Positions 44,151 through 57,126 of a stretch of DNA of 64,000 nucleotides are shown piece by piece. The notes under the pieces are model-generated. The model searched no databases and was not told the origin of the DNA. It saw only the letters and a list, made by a program, of their open reading frames with translations. Numbering within the stretch: position 1 is the first letter of the stretch; every line of letters starts with the position of its first letter. This DNA is from Syngnathus acus (taxonomy: Eukaryota > Chordata > Actinopteri > Syngnathiformes > Syngnathidae). The stretch lies in contig NC_051088.1 in assembly GCF_901709675.1 (NCBI RefSeq), positions 10,380,193 through 10,444,192 of the forward strand, in the 5' to 3' direction. The translations under genes were made by a program, and so were the position numbers.

Positions 44151-45994
44151 GTACCCCCTCTACTGGATATGCATCAAAATCTAATAGTACTATTCAGTAA
44201 CCAATTGTTAAGCCTTAATTCCGTGGCTAATGTGCCACCTGACAAATCCGTTTCTAAAAATCCACTTGCTTGTATGGTCGTGGCCTTTGCATAAGTGCAC
44301 CGCACAGCTAAAGTCTCTTCATTACAATGTCAAGAAGAGCTGAAGTTAACACCTTGGAACCTATCCAGGTACTTTGAAGGTCAAAAGACTTTGGAAGGGG
44401 GGACCGAGAAGAGACAACACAAAGTGACGAGCGTAGGAGGAAGTGTAACGGTGTCTGCGTGTGTGGGTAATGTGCATGCATGTGTGTGATTGGGGCCAGC
44501 CAACAAAACAACAAGTGCACAAGAGAACAAAGCGGCTTTCACATTCACAGCGCTCTGCTCATGTGACCTTTGGCCTCTGGAGATGGTGAGGCAGCAGGAG
44601 CAGAAAGTGGAACAAGTTCAAGAAGGGTTCTCGCTTCAGTGAAATGCTCAAAAATTCAACGCTTGACAATTATCAGAGTACATTACATAACATTAGATTA
44701 TTGTGACTGTATTCAAATATAATGAGAGTTTTTTTTACAAATCCATATGGGAACACAGTTTCTACGGTAAAATTAGGGTTTTTTTTGTTCGAGTAGGTGA
44801 GTTCACCTCTTGACCTTTTTTATAACAATGGTACCCCATTTTAGGATTTTTTTTTTAAGTAACGGACTTCAGCTTGGTCAAATTTGTGTTGCAAGATAAC
44901 ATTTTAATGAGTTACTATTCAGTAACCTTTCAGACTTTCAAGTAAGCCGCCCGTGGAGTGAAATGGACTAAAAGGAAAAAACAGAGGCGGCAAATCTTTG
45001 AGTCATGTACTGAATGGGACATAGTGTCAAACATATAAATACAATCATTTTCACATTGTTTAGTGTAGAACAAGAAAATATCAAAATACATTTCTGTGCA
45101 AGTTGAAATCAACATTTGGATTCTAACAATTCCATCAGTATCAACTGCACCTGGCTCACCTACAAACTGAGCCTGCCAAACGCCCAACACTTGCATCAAA
45201 ATGAGATAAGGAGAGGCCAGAGGAAAGTTCATGGCGCCTCTACAAAGTCTATGGAGAGGCGAGACAAAGCCAAGGAATCTCGGAACTCCAGCCCAAACAA
45301 TCCAAGGCTCCCGTACAATAAAAACATGATAAGCCTTCCTCTGTGCGCTTGTGCCTGTGTGAACTTGTGTACACATCAAATCAAGAACTAAGCATTGCAG
45401 CTGGCAGCAAAGCAATGGTAAAGATGTCGTAAAGGAATTTCAAATGGTAAAGGCGCTGTAAAAAAAGAGGAAATGGAACCAGATCAAAGTGATGAGCTCA
45501 TGGCGGAAGTTCGGGTTACTTATGAAGCAATGTCAATTGAGTCTCTGTGTGGGCACTCAGACATAACGTAAGATTTGAAAACATGAGGCATAAAACAAAA
45601 ATTAACCGTTATCTAATTGCCTTCACCAAGACAACTGACTCACACGGCAGTCACTCATTTTATTGGGACTCCGACATCTGACAATATGCAAGAACTCAGC
45701 TGCCTCCAAGTGTTCTAGTTAAAAAATAACCCAGTACAGGGTGTGTCAGGTCATATCTATAGCTGAGCAGGTGACCCACACAAAGAGCATTGAACCGTAA
45801 AGTGATCTCACTGTGAAACTCTGAATACCTCACAGTATATCACGGCAAAACACAAGGGACGGGCTTTTATGTCGCAACATGCATGACAGAGAGATCTGTT
45901 TGCTCTCTCTTACAGTTACAGTCTCTATAGTTACTATTTCATATTGTTAACTCTGCCGAGTGTGGTTTTCAAGAAGAAAGGTTTTGTTCATATC

Positions 45995-45995
<1 letters not shown>

Positions 45996-46054
<59 letters not shown>

Positions 46055-46154
46055 GAAACCAAGTTCCTGTAGACTACTAGACTGCTTTTCACATTTAACA
46101 AAGGTTGATGTGTTAGTTAGTTAGTTAGTTAGTTAGTTAGTCAGTCAGTCAGTC

Positions 46155-46215
<61 letters not shown>

Positions 46216-46247
46216 GCTGGTTGGTTAGTTAGTTAGTTGGTTAGTTG

Positions 46248-46326
<79 letters not shown>

Positions 46327-46385
46327 GAAACCAAGTTCATGTAGACTACTAGACTGCTTTTCACATTTAACAAAGGTTGATGTGA
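45996..46385. repeat. Compound (TTAG)n minisatellite with duplicated 58-bp flank
   Basis: (TTAG)n at about 45996-46053 is followed by a unique segment (46054-46111: ttgaaaccaagttcctgtag...), then a longer (TTAG)n array with TCAG and TTGG variants (about 46112-46324), then a second copy of the unique segment (46325-46384) that differs at only about one base near its start. The unit is TTAG, not the telomeric TTAGGG. Confidence 0.93.
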
Positions 46386-48473
46386 GTTTTGGTAGCGCTT
46401 CTTCGAACAACACTTTGTTGCTAGGTCACATGGTATGGTTTTCATTTTGTTACAAAAACCTGGTAAAACGAGAGGAAATTTGCTATCCCCAGTAGTAGTC
46501 AGTAGTTTTAGGAGGTATCCAGGTATTAGTGGCACTGCAACATTTAGACAAAATCACTGTCACCATTTCTCACTGTCTTTGTTTAAGGCAACACAGAGAA
46601 AAACTGAAAGGAAATCAATAAATGAGGGAATTTCCTAGACATACAGAAATCTATTTTTGTTACCTATTTTATTATCTATGTTCAGGCGCCTAAGAATACT
46701 ACAGACACTGTAATTAGTTTGCCCTCATTAAGTTGTCAGCTGTCTGGATACAGGATTTCCAGACTGGATGAAAGGAGAAAAATATGCAAGAGGAGGCAGA
46801 CATGAAAAAGAAAGAAATGAAACTGATTTATATCAGGAGGTATGATGAGGAGGTATGATTATGAGCCTGTCAGCTTCTACACACAAGATCCCAAGAGACG
46901 CATATGGAACACACACAAAATTGGACTAAGCCAAATAAACAGTGACACACAACCTTTTGGCTAAAAGCCATAAAAAAAATACTTGTGCCACATAATTTGT
47001 CCAAAATAAACAGCTGGATACCAAGTATACAGGAAAGTACTACAACAACATTTTAATTGGATGTGGGACGCTCTCCCTGAATGTTCTGAACTCCTGCACC
47101 CATGCTACTGCTGCGCTGAGCAGAAAAATGCTGCTGGGATATGTATGGAGCTCACGTTGTTCTTCTTTGGAATGCAAATATGTGAAATTATATCAACATT
47201 AAATCAATTAGTGCCCCCCCCCCCATGTTGCCTTACGAGTATTTTACTTCAGCAATAATTAACTACACGCAATGGACAGTAGTCCTAATGATCAATAAAT
47301 TGATAATCATGCCCATCCCAAGTTGTTTCTGACAGTCCCTAACAGGCAGGCAGCTACTCTTTATACGTAGTCACTTTTTCTCAAATATACTAGTGCTTTA
47401 TAATCATCCTTCATTTCTCTTCTTTTTAGTTTTAACCAACATATTGCATATTTAAAAATATATACCTGAGTGGTCCAGATTGAGACATGAAAACATACTC
47501 GCTAATCACTCTCTCCTACTCGACAAGTGGAAGTGGAGCTACTCGTGGATGCTCTTAACCCTGCAGGTTAAAGTTGATCTCAGCAGCAGGGTGCAGGACC
47601 AGGTCCTTGAGCTGATTAAAGCTAGACTAAGCCTCCAAGGCCCCTGGGAACATGCACCTCCAAACACACACATAAACACGCAAAAAAGAAGAAAAAGGAG
47701 AGAATACTGTGCTACGAGAATAAGAGCAAAGCATTTTCAGAATAAAGTTGAAATATATTAATAAAAATCATGCAATAAAAATGTCATTAACTTTAGAGAA
47801 TAAAGATGCAATCTTACAAAAAATAAGGATAAAAATGTATGTTTGACTGAAAAAGTCAAAATTTTAGAAAAAAAATAAAACAAGTCATTTTTAAGATCCT
47901 TGCTCATTTTCCCAACATATTTTCTTCTTATCAGTATTACAAATGCTATTCTTTGGATTTCGTCAGTGTAACTACGATATCAGTCAATGCAGAAAAGCTG
48001 AAAAAATTAACGTGTTGAATTAAAGAGAACATATTGAATTACATCTTGGAACAACTAGTGTAAGAAAGTACTGGTGTATATTTGACTCTCATTCTTTTCA
48101 GTTCAAGGAGAAAATCTGAGCCTGTCTCTCCATTAATCTGTGCCGCTCGTAATCTGGCAGGAATGTGTGTAAAAAAAAAAGAACTGCCTTGCAACCACGA
48201 ATCAACGAAAGCACAGCCTCATAGGACATGAGGGCTGTTTTTTTTTATATATATAGTCTAGTGTTTGTTTACAAATTAAAGGAACAGATCTTACTCTGAT
48301 ACACATACACAAAAATACGAATTAAAATCACAATAACTATAAGAACTGTGGCGAACATTAAATGAACACATGTAATCACGTAATCTTTCCAATGCTCTTT
48401 GCATTGTAAAATAAGATAAACTTTTCTTGCCCCACTGTGGGTGTGTACATGAGCAGTTTCAACTGGATCATAT

Positions 48474-48765
48474 AAACCAATCCATGCATTTTCTATAGTG
48501 CTTGTCCATTTGAGGGTCATGGGTGAGCTGGAACGTGTCCCAAATGACACCCTAGATTGGTCACCAGTCAATTGCAAGACACAAGGCACTAACAATCGTT
48601 CCCATTCATATTTATATGGACAATTTTGACTCCTCAAAGAACTTTTTGGGGAAGGCCAAGCTGAGCACCTGGAGAAAAGAAGAACATGCAAACTCCACAC
48701 AGGAAGGCTGAAACCAGGATTCGAACCCTCAGCATCAGAACATTAAGGCAAATGTGCTAGCTGGT
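48474..48765 (-). repeat. Widespread fish interspersed repeat, older copy
   Basis: Phrases such as ccatgcattttctatagtgc, tggtcaccagtcaattgc, ggagaaaagaagaacatgc, aaactccacacaggaagg and gattcgaaccctcagcatc are the reverse-orientation wording of the repeat at 58146-58432. The gattcgaaccc phrase looks like a tRNA B-box, so a SINE-type origin is possible. The copy is clearly mutated. Confidence 0.75.
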
Positions 48766-49265
48766 CATTCAATGTGCTTCTTCATTATCTTAGTTTAAAT
48801 ATGGTAATAATGATATGACATTTTGATCACTATATAACACTAAATAATGTAGCCTTCTTTTTTTTTTTCAAAAACATGCAAGATGTTATGGCTTTTAACA
48901 AATTAGCAAAATATAAGTCGCAGGTGAACAAATGACTCCAATTTTATTTTCAACGGACATAGTTTACACTTTTTTTTAAATCTCATGAGTGTCAAATTCA
49001 GGCTAATTAGTTTTTGTATTTTATTTAGATATACTAGTTTTGACCCGTTGCAACCGGGGCGCAAGCAAGATAACACACTAGGAACGCTGAAACAGCATTT
49101 AAAAAAAAAAGTAAATTGTAATGTATTTACAATCGTGCGTTACAAAGAATGCGTTACAAAGAATAAACATGCTTGGTCCTCACTGTTGATTCAAGTGCGG
49201 GACTTGAGAATAATATGTCACTTTATGACGGAAGTTTTGACTGAAGCATTCATTTGAGCACTCAC

Positions 49266-49500
49266 CTGCTCTTGGCGTTGCCACGCACGCTTTGCTCCTG
49301 GCTTTCCTTTCTTCACTCCCACACTTCCTCTGCAGGAGCTCGTTGTCCAGACTGCAGCGATGTAGGACGAGGATCGGGGCTGAGACTTTGGCCGGCTGCA
49401 GTGTGCCGTCCGTCCGCCGGGAGGGAGAGAGAGAGAGGCACAGGTTGGCCCCCTTGGAAGTGTTGAACTCCACCCAACGCTCAGAGGCCGCGCCCACTGC
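49266..49500 (-). other. lamb2: Candidate untranslated first exon/promoter of lamb2 (distal)
   Basis: A GC-rich stretch ending in a strong minus-strand donor (AGAGCAG|gtgagt). On the minus strand the exon contains no ATG, as expected for a 5' untranslated exon. The next minus-strand acceptor with a coding continuation is the lamb2 signal-peptide exon 7.7 kb away. The stretch could instead belong to an unrecognised transcript. Confidence 0.45.
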
Positions 49501-52500
49501 TTCAGGTAAATATTACTCATACTGTAGCTGTTTCCGAAATGTTTGAGAGGAAAGGGAAGCCCACCACTTCTCTTGTCTTCACAAGTCAAAATGCAGGTTT
49601 ATACGCATGCATCAGGTGTATATTTAACACGAAACTAGGATGACAAAATAGATTGGTTTAAAAAGAGAACAAAGAAAATTGGTTTTGGTGAAGATATGTC
49701 AGTAGCATCTGCTGAAAGTGAAAAAAAAAAAAATTAGTAGACTCACTTTTTGTTTTTCTGTGAGCCAGTCATGCAGTGGGCCAGATTTGGCCCTGGGGCC
49801 TTCAGTTTGACACCTGTGATTTAGAATCTTCAATAAACCAAACATGCATGTCTCAGGAATGTTAGAGGCAGCCGGAGTACCCGGAGCTAAGCCACGCAAT
49901 CATGAGGAGAACAGGCAAAGCCTCAACTGGTGGACTGTGCACTGAGCAGAAAGGATCACTGACACCATCTCCCCATCTGTACGCTCAGCATTGGGAAGCC
50001 TTGATCCAGATCTAAACTCACAGATGAACTTGTCCTCTAAATGCTTTTGAGTCCATGCGAGTGAGGTGGCGTCAAGCGGACAGAGTTCCATGAGATTGGT
50101 AACCCAATAAAAAAACAATAAAAAAACACTGATCAATCTGTTGATGGTGTGGCTTCAAATCAAATCATGAGGAAGGTGTTTTGAACGTGAAGTTGGGCTA
50201 TCTGTACCATTGTACAATTATATCCCAGATTGAATGCTGATATTTAAACAACTGGCTCACAAAACTCCCTCAGTTTTCTTATACTGATTTTTTTATGTTT
50301 ACATATTTGAACTGATCGTGCGAGACGCCACACATTTGAGAGGGGGGGGGAACAGATGATGCTTCAAGTGATCCAAATTGTTGGTCTGTGTGCACCAACC
50401 AAGTCAAAGTAGCACCCTCTAGTGTTACATCCAAAACTGCAGGGATTTAAAATCATAGACAGGGCAGACATACAGTACTCCCATTATTAATTTACATCCA
50501 GTGTGATGTCCACTTCAAGAGGTGAGCCTTTGTAAAGATTGTAAAGATCCATTTTTCATGGACGCTGTCAATTTAGTTTCCAATTCAAAATCTATTGTGG
50601 TTGTAGTTTGCAGAGGTGTAAAACTGCACTGCATCAAACCAATATCTCTTTTTAAGGCAATTGTTGGAAGATAAAATGATATTAAACACAACTACAAATA
50701 TTTCTACCACGACTACTACCACTATGACGTCGTACCGTATTGGCCCGAATATAAGACGACCCTGATTATAAGATAACCCCCTCTTTTTCAAGACTCAAGT
50801 TTGAAAAAAGACTGTTTGAACACCAAATTTAATTTCTATACAGAAAATAATTACAGTACATCTGAAACAAATGATTATAACAATATATTTGAGAGAAAAA
50901 GCATGTTATTTTGCCTCATTCAAATCATGCAAAAACTGTATCACATCTTAATATCTGAACATTTAAATATGTAAACTAAGGTGCAATCACATTTGTAAAT
51001 GAATGGCTTCTGTTTTTTTAAATGTGAAAAAAACTACTGTTTCTCCATTTTCTGTTATCTCTTCTCTTATTTTCTTCTCTTTTCTTTCTTACCGCTATTT
51101 TTTATTTTTCTTATTCGTGTTACCGCTATTTTTATTTTTGACAGGGGTTCGCTTGGGCCTGGGGAGTTAAGTTCAGTATTCTTTAGAGATATCTGGCGCC
51201 ATCTAGCGTTGTGAATGGGTATAATGTCTAAACCCCGAATGTAAGACGACCCCCACTTTTTCAGTCTTATTTCAATGCAAAAAAGCACCGTCTTATATTT
51301 GGGCCATTACAGTACTCCTTTGCACTCTGCCGCTGTCGAGATGCCGTGTGGCTCCATGCTGCCCCTCAGTGGTCAGTCTTGCTCCTGTGACAGACCTTGA
51401 GCTGTGTCGTGTTGGTCCACGTTGTATAAAAACTAAAAACACACACGTATTAATTTCCCACTTATCAGGTGTGCAATCTGTTATGTTTTAAAAAAATGGG
51501 TTAACTTGTTGAATTCTGTGCATGTGCCATTATTGTCTTGAAACAGCTCTGTCGACAGACAGTGAGGTAAGCATGCCTCCCACCGCATTTAGAATGTGTT
51601 TTTACAGAGGCCTCAGCTGCTCCTCAAGAGGGGGGCGGGCAATATCCTGAAATAGAAAGGACCAGTGGAAGGTATCATGAATCGTGAAAGATTATCAAAA
51701 TCAGTATGGACAAAAGCTTATTATAAATCACTCATTTGATTTTCTCTGTGAAGCAATTACATGTTCTCGTTCATTTTTAACAGCAGTTTCCTCTCAGCCA
51801 GACGGGAAAGTGAAAGGAGGAGAACGTTGACAGACAGCTGTTGCTGTCAGTCAGCCAATCCATGAGGGGAGGGCCCATAAATTGTAAAGCATGGAAGGTG
51901 CTCTGGGTGATGACTGAGAAGAGGAGACTCAAAACAGATGGTTAGAGGAGGGCCAGGAGAGAGGCTCATAAAACAAGATGTGCTGTCTTCATAGAGGAGA
52001 GAAGATAAGTATGGCTGCCAAGGAACATGGATGTAGACATGATGATTACGTGTGCACCCAAAAATACTTGGTTGAAGCATGCCATGGAATCCATCGAAAA
52101 AGCCTTGGCCAACCAGTAACATTAAAGTTTACATGAACAAATCTGTTAGAGTCATCCAAACAAACAGGTTTAATAATATTAGTATTAAAGTACTGCAATT
52201 AAAGTAACAGTGTTGCAAATATTTGCTAATTTTTGAGCACATGCTTGCTGTATTATCTGCTGTGCCGAATTAACCCAAACGAACAGATTTTTCATGTGTA
52301 TATTCGACATTGAAAAGTTTTGTTGATGCATTGGTCATTTTTATGCAGACTAATAATTTTCAATTTGCAGTGTCATTTTGTAGCACAACACAGATTAGAA
52401 ATATTGAATTAATTATACATGAACGTTTTTGTTGTTGATGTTAAAGGAATTTTGGAGTTTTCATTTATATTTTCAGTCAACTGGTTCCCTGCAATTAAAG

Positions 52501-53440
52501 AAATGCGTATAACAATCCAATAATGTATTTATTTATTTACTGTTGGGGGGGGCGTGGCAGCACATTACTGCCGGGGGCGGAGACTGATCAATGGAACTTG
52601 AGAGGATTCTCACTTGTAGAAGGAGAATCCAGGGTATGGGGGGAAAACTCATAAAGATTATAAAAGCATTTTACACGTGGAGGCAGCACTTCACCTTGAC
52701 TACATCATTCAAGTTGCTTCAGATTCTTATCAGAAACTATCACTGTTGGCTTATACTAAACTGTGCATCCAACACTACTCTAAAATTGTTTGTTTACAAG
52801 CCAGTGTCTAGTATATTGTTCAAAACATTTCCCCTTTCAACCCAGACGTCAGGACACAGTAACACACTCCAGCATACACTTAAGCCTTGTCACTGATTGA
52901 CATGCTAACTATAGGATGCATGCCTGCTGTTCTATTTGTCTACTTGTTGAAAGAAGAGGAAGCCAGACGGAAAGAGAGCCGGAGATGTTGTGCATCTGTT
53001 TGAAGAGCTGCGCTCCATCTTGAGTTACAGATGTCATAAAGTGCAAGGTCAAGCCCGAAGCTGTGAGATGGACCTCCGGGTCGAGGGAGAGGAGCGGGTT
53101 TGAGAATCTGAGCATGAAGGGTGGGAGGCGTTAATCTAAGTATGAGGTCAGGGTTCCATCGGCAGTCAAGTGCCCAGTTGATCCTCTGCCAAAATAACCT
53201 CCAGTTGACTGATGCATGCACCATCTTTCCTTTTTTTAATCACATCATAGAGATGATCCCTTGTCTAAATATGGGGGATTGGATTGGACACATGGGGATG
53301 TCCATCAAGAGGATGTAAGCGGGCACCCACAAATTTGATTGGCTGCCTCCGGCCCAATCCTGGTCATTTTCAGCCAAAGTTTCACGGGATGCGAGGGTAC
53401 TTATGTAAGTGACGGCAACAGCGTGACTCTTCTATCCCAC
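49501..53440. other. Gene-poor region between lamb2 and tnnc2
   Basis: Contains a remnant repeat at 49777-49818 (same family as 3486-3800), a TA-flanked MITE (50735-51312) and AT-rich unique sequence. I recognise no exon. From 53300 onward it becomes the 5' region of the first troponin C gene. Confidence 0.55.
50735..51312. mobile_element. TA-flanked MITE with 'TTGGCCCGAATATAAGACG' inverted ends
   Basis: The left end reads CCGTATTGGCCCGAATATAA; the right end read inward reads CTGTAATGGCCCAAATATAA. They match at about 20 of 24 positions including GACG beyond. TA dinucleotides flank both ends (50733-50734 and 51313-51314), consistent with a Tc1/mariner-superfamily target. The 578-bp body has no transposase frame, and includes a second internal copy of the 'gaatgtaagacgaccccc' wording near 51237-51255. 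Confidence 0.75.
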
Positions 53441-53521
53441 CCGTGTAGCAGGGGAGACATCCTTTCATCAGCCAGTTAACAGATTTTTGGGGGTGCTCAT
53501 TTGCACAACAAGCCAGTCGCC

Positions 53522-56500
53522 ATGGTAAGAACCTGACATTTTTTCTTGTTGCGGTGGAGGATTTTGTCTTTTACCTGGAGAGGATACAGGAAAGATGTGT
53601 CAAGATGGAGATAACCTTCTGACCCAGTGGACCCACGCAGAGCGACAACTTCTGGATTTATTTTCAAAAGTGTTTTCTTTGGGGAAATTTATGATGATAA
53701 TGCGAGCTGCTTCCAAAAATTCTAGATCAGTTTCTCAACTTTTGCTCCCCTGTTTGAGTTTTCATCTGCTTTTGCATCTTGCTCTACGGCAGCTAAACCC
53801 GATATGATGGATATTTAGATTCAAGCCAGCTTAACTAAAGATAGCACCACGCACACAGCTGAGTAAATTGAGACAGACATACCCGCCTTTTCCGAGCGTC
53901 CTAATTTAGGATGTTCACCTTGAGAAAAATCCCTCTCAAATCCTCCCTCAAGTCTCGTCTTAAAAATAGCTGAGCCTCAAGGATTTGTTTGCGTGGCCAT
54001 ATGTTAAGATATTGACAAGGATCTGTCAAGAGCCAGCGAGGCCATTGTAGACCACCAGTTCATTGTCCTGGTGATAAATGTGCAAAATGGCTTTTTAATA
54101 ATTTTTGTGTTTTTTCATCGAATTTGAACATATTTACCGTAGAGTGTCCCAGAAATTGTGCGAAAGTTGAAATGGAAAATTGGCTGTATGATTTTTATCC
54201 GTCTCTCATTAGAATCAAAGGCATCAAATAAAAGCATAAAGTTTTAAAATGCATATGTGTACGTATCTGAGTACAGTAAAGTTCGGACTTTAAGAGGCTA
54301 CCTGTAGCGTAGACAATGATGGAGTTCATTTGCACATTTTACAATATCCCAGTAATGTCACATTCTCATCAATTCTTAGCTTCTCTTTAACTCATCAAAA
54401 TGGTGTTTTTCAATTCTTTAATGAGCTCCAAATTGCACATGCAATAAATGTAGTTTGGCAGCTAGCTAAGATGCAAACTTCAAGCTGTTTATTCATCATA
54501 AATGCAAACATCATCACCCTTTTCTCTGGATGAATATTGTACACAGTAACAGTAAACAGTATTTAAAATACGCAACACTAACCTGGAACTGTACATGTGG
54601 GTAAAAGATAACCAATCTAAATAAGTAATAATAAAATTAATGATTTTTTTTTAAGTGCAATAATCTGAATACCACCCTCTGATCGGACATGCAAGGCTGC
54701 TATTGTTAGCACACACATTGTTTGCATAACTGTCCTGTGCTGTCATAAATCCATTGTTTAAATGTGTTGATAGATGAGGAAGACAATGGTGTTTCCGCCA
54801 CAACTGGTAGTGCCCTGTGACTAGTCACATGGCCAGAAAATAAAATCAGATTGGACCTTATGCCTCCGTCAACAAATGGCAAAAATAGCCTCCTTCAATA
54901 GTATCGTTCTGAATATGCCAACTTATGTTAGCCGTGATGTGGTAAAAAAAAATTGTAGGTTTTACTCAGCCACCACAGTATTTAATGACACCCTATATGT
55001 GCAATATATATATATTTTTTGTGTTGTGAGTTATTTCTCTTTGTACTTACTCCTTTGCCTCTTCCTTAAAAGCCTACTGACGCTCAAAGCGATGCCCGCT
55101 CCTTCCTCACTGAGGAGATGATTGCTGGTAAGTGTGTGCTGTGGATGCAATTTTCAAAACTGAGATATCTCCTTAGCCCCTTTTTGACACCACTCTGTTG
55201 TGCGTCTAGAGTTCAAGGCCGCCTTTGACATGTTTGACACGGATGGCGGTGGTGATATCAGCACCAAGGAGTTGGGCACCGTGATGAGGATGTTGGGACA
55301 AAACCCATCGAGGGAGGAGCTGGACGCCATCATTGAGGAAGTAGATGAGGATGGTGAGGAATTGGAATGTGATGCTTTGAATCGCTTTCATTTAGCTGTG
55401 CCAGAAGTGACATACAGTGACAATCAGAACAATGAAATGCTTTTCTTCCATGTGGCAGAAAAGACTGACATGTAGGGTCATATCACAGAATAATAGCTTT
55501 ATGCTCAACGTAACAGGCACATTTGTGATATTATGATTGTATCAGTAGATATATTTTAGTGACATTTTCATTGGTGGTATGCTGTGAGATTCTCTCATGT
55601 AAAAAAAATATACTGGAGGGATCACATCAGAGCAATGTGATTCGACGCTAAGTACAAGAGCATCACAATAAATTCGATGGTGAAAATTTTTGATCAATGG
55701 TATTGCTATTTTTTTTAAATAATATATCTGAGATGTTGTGAGATGATGTGCAGCCGAGACATTCACCTGTGAACTTCTCTTCATGCTTTCCTCTCCCCAG
55801 GCAGCGGTACCATTGACTTTGAGGAGTTCTTGGTCATGATGGTGCAACAGCTCAAGGAGGACCAGGCAGGGAAGAGTGAAGAGGAGCTCTCTGAATGCTT
55901 CCGTATTTTCGACAAGTACGACACCCGGCTTTTTCCTCGCAATTTATCAGTTTGATCGGATCTGTCTTGACCGCTGTTTTGGTTTGCTGCAGTGCTGAAA
56001 TGGCCATAGCAGTTAACTCTTGCAATTGATCAAATGAGAAAATAGATTGAAATTATTGAAGTTTCGCAGATTGATATATTTTGCGAGTTGAACTTGTCTT
56101 GCACTGACCACCAACTAGGATGGAAAAATGCTGATGTTGTAACCCAGGTAGCTGACCCTTGTGGTGCAAATTTTAATCTGATTGGTCAAACAAACGGACC
56201 CATTGCTGATAGAGTTTTAATTACGTCAATCCAGCCATGATTCCGAAGACCCTAAAGAGGTTCGATTGAAAGGATATTTTTTATCACCAGGAACGGAGAC
56301 GGATTCATCGACCGAGAGGAGTTTGGAGACATTCTGCGCATGACCGGAGAGCCTGTCACAGAAGAAGACGTTGATGAAATGTTTGGCGAATCTGACAATA
56401 ACAAGGACGGAAAGATTGATTTTGACGGTAAGTTAAATACATTGGAAATACTTTGTAAAGGCCAATGGTACATTGATATCACCAACTGATATTGTCCTTC

Positions 56501-56839
56501 CACTGCGAGGAAACAAATGAGAATTGATGATGGCCAGATGTTGTAAACATTACTGCCATGTAGCTTTGGAGTCTGAAGCGCATTCGTATCTCCAATGTTT
56601 TCTCTAAAAAAAAAATCATCCAATGATGGCTCGTATCTTGGACTTTCGATAATGCAATATGCGTGGTGTTCCTCAGGGTTCAATTTTAGGCCTTTTATTA
56701 TTTAATTTGTACACGTTTCCTCTTGGTGGTAGTTCATCTCACACTCTTTTACATCATAATATTAAGGAATAACTGATGCTTTTTTTTTTCTCTTTGTCTC
56801 TCTCCAGAGTTTTTGAAGATGATGGAGAATGTCCAGTAA
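53522..56839 (+). CDS. tnnc2: Fast skeletal troponin C, copy 1
   Basis: Calcium sensor of the thin filament: calcium binding to the N-lobe exposes the pocket for troponin I. Six exons join in phase to 161 residues: 53522-53524 (ATG only), 55073-55127, 55210-55353, 55801-55915, 56291-56427, 56808-56839 (stop). Four EF hands are visible. Loop I is [12 protein letters not shown], intact, so this is the fast isoform; the cardiac/slow protein has a dead site I. Loop II is [12 protein letters not shown], loop [15 protein letters not shown], loop [14 protein letters not shown]. The end is FLKMMENVQ. An extra Pro follows the Met compared with copy 2. The C-lobe is diverged ([18 protein letters not shown]). 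Exon phases equal those of copy 2, so the two arose by tandem duplication. A poly(A) signal AATAAA is at 57127-57132. Confidence 0.96.
53525..55072. other. Intron 1 of tnnc2 copy 1
   Basis: The initiator ATG is alone in exon 1, so this 1.5-kb intron begins right after it, as in copy 2. First introns next to an ATG-only exon often hold muscle enhancers, but I cannot point to a specific site. The sequence is AT-rich with no repeat recognised. Confidence 0.55.
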
Positions 56840-57126
56840 AGACCACATTCCCTGGTGACCCTCCTTCATCAAAATCACTTCACTTTGTTTTTAATTGGCA
56901 TCATTTTGTTTAGGGGTTAAATACCTTCAACCATGCTGCTCTCATATGAAGCCCTAAGGTCTGGCGAGAATGTCTAAAAATATCCGTCCACCCCTTGTAA
57001 GACGAAGACACTTTCCTCAGCTGTCCCTTCCTTGGCAGCTGTTGCTCCTCCTGACATGCTACACCATGTATTCCCTTCAAACCACCAAACTCCTCTTCCA
57101 TAACCCTATCCTGTGCTGTCCTATGA

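Larger units (their letters stand above)
41574..49265. other. lamb2 5' intron (untranslated region)
   Basis: A 7.7-kb stretch between the signal-peptide exon and the distal candidate first exon. It contains the proximal candidate first exon (43064-43340), a diverged repeat at 43680-44150, the compound (TTAG)n repeat near 46 kb and a fish interspersed repeat at 48474-48765. Long open frames here (44930-45415 minus, 47480-47761 plus) show no family resemblance. Confidence 0.55.

Noticed and set aside
44930-45415. 161-codon open frame on the minus strand in the lamb2 5' intron
   Set aside because: No family resemblance, no splice or poly(A) context, and composition like the surrounding intron.
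45996-46324. Telomere-like repeat
   Set aside because: The unit is TTAG, not TTAGGG; it is an ordinary tetranucleotide array.
48715-48730. tRNA-like B-box (gattcgaaccc)
   Set aside because: It lies within an interspersed repeat; no cloverleaf or A-box at the right distance, so not a tRNA gene.
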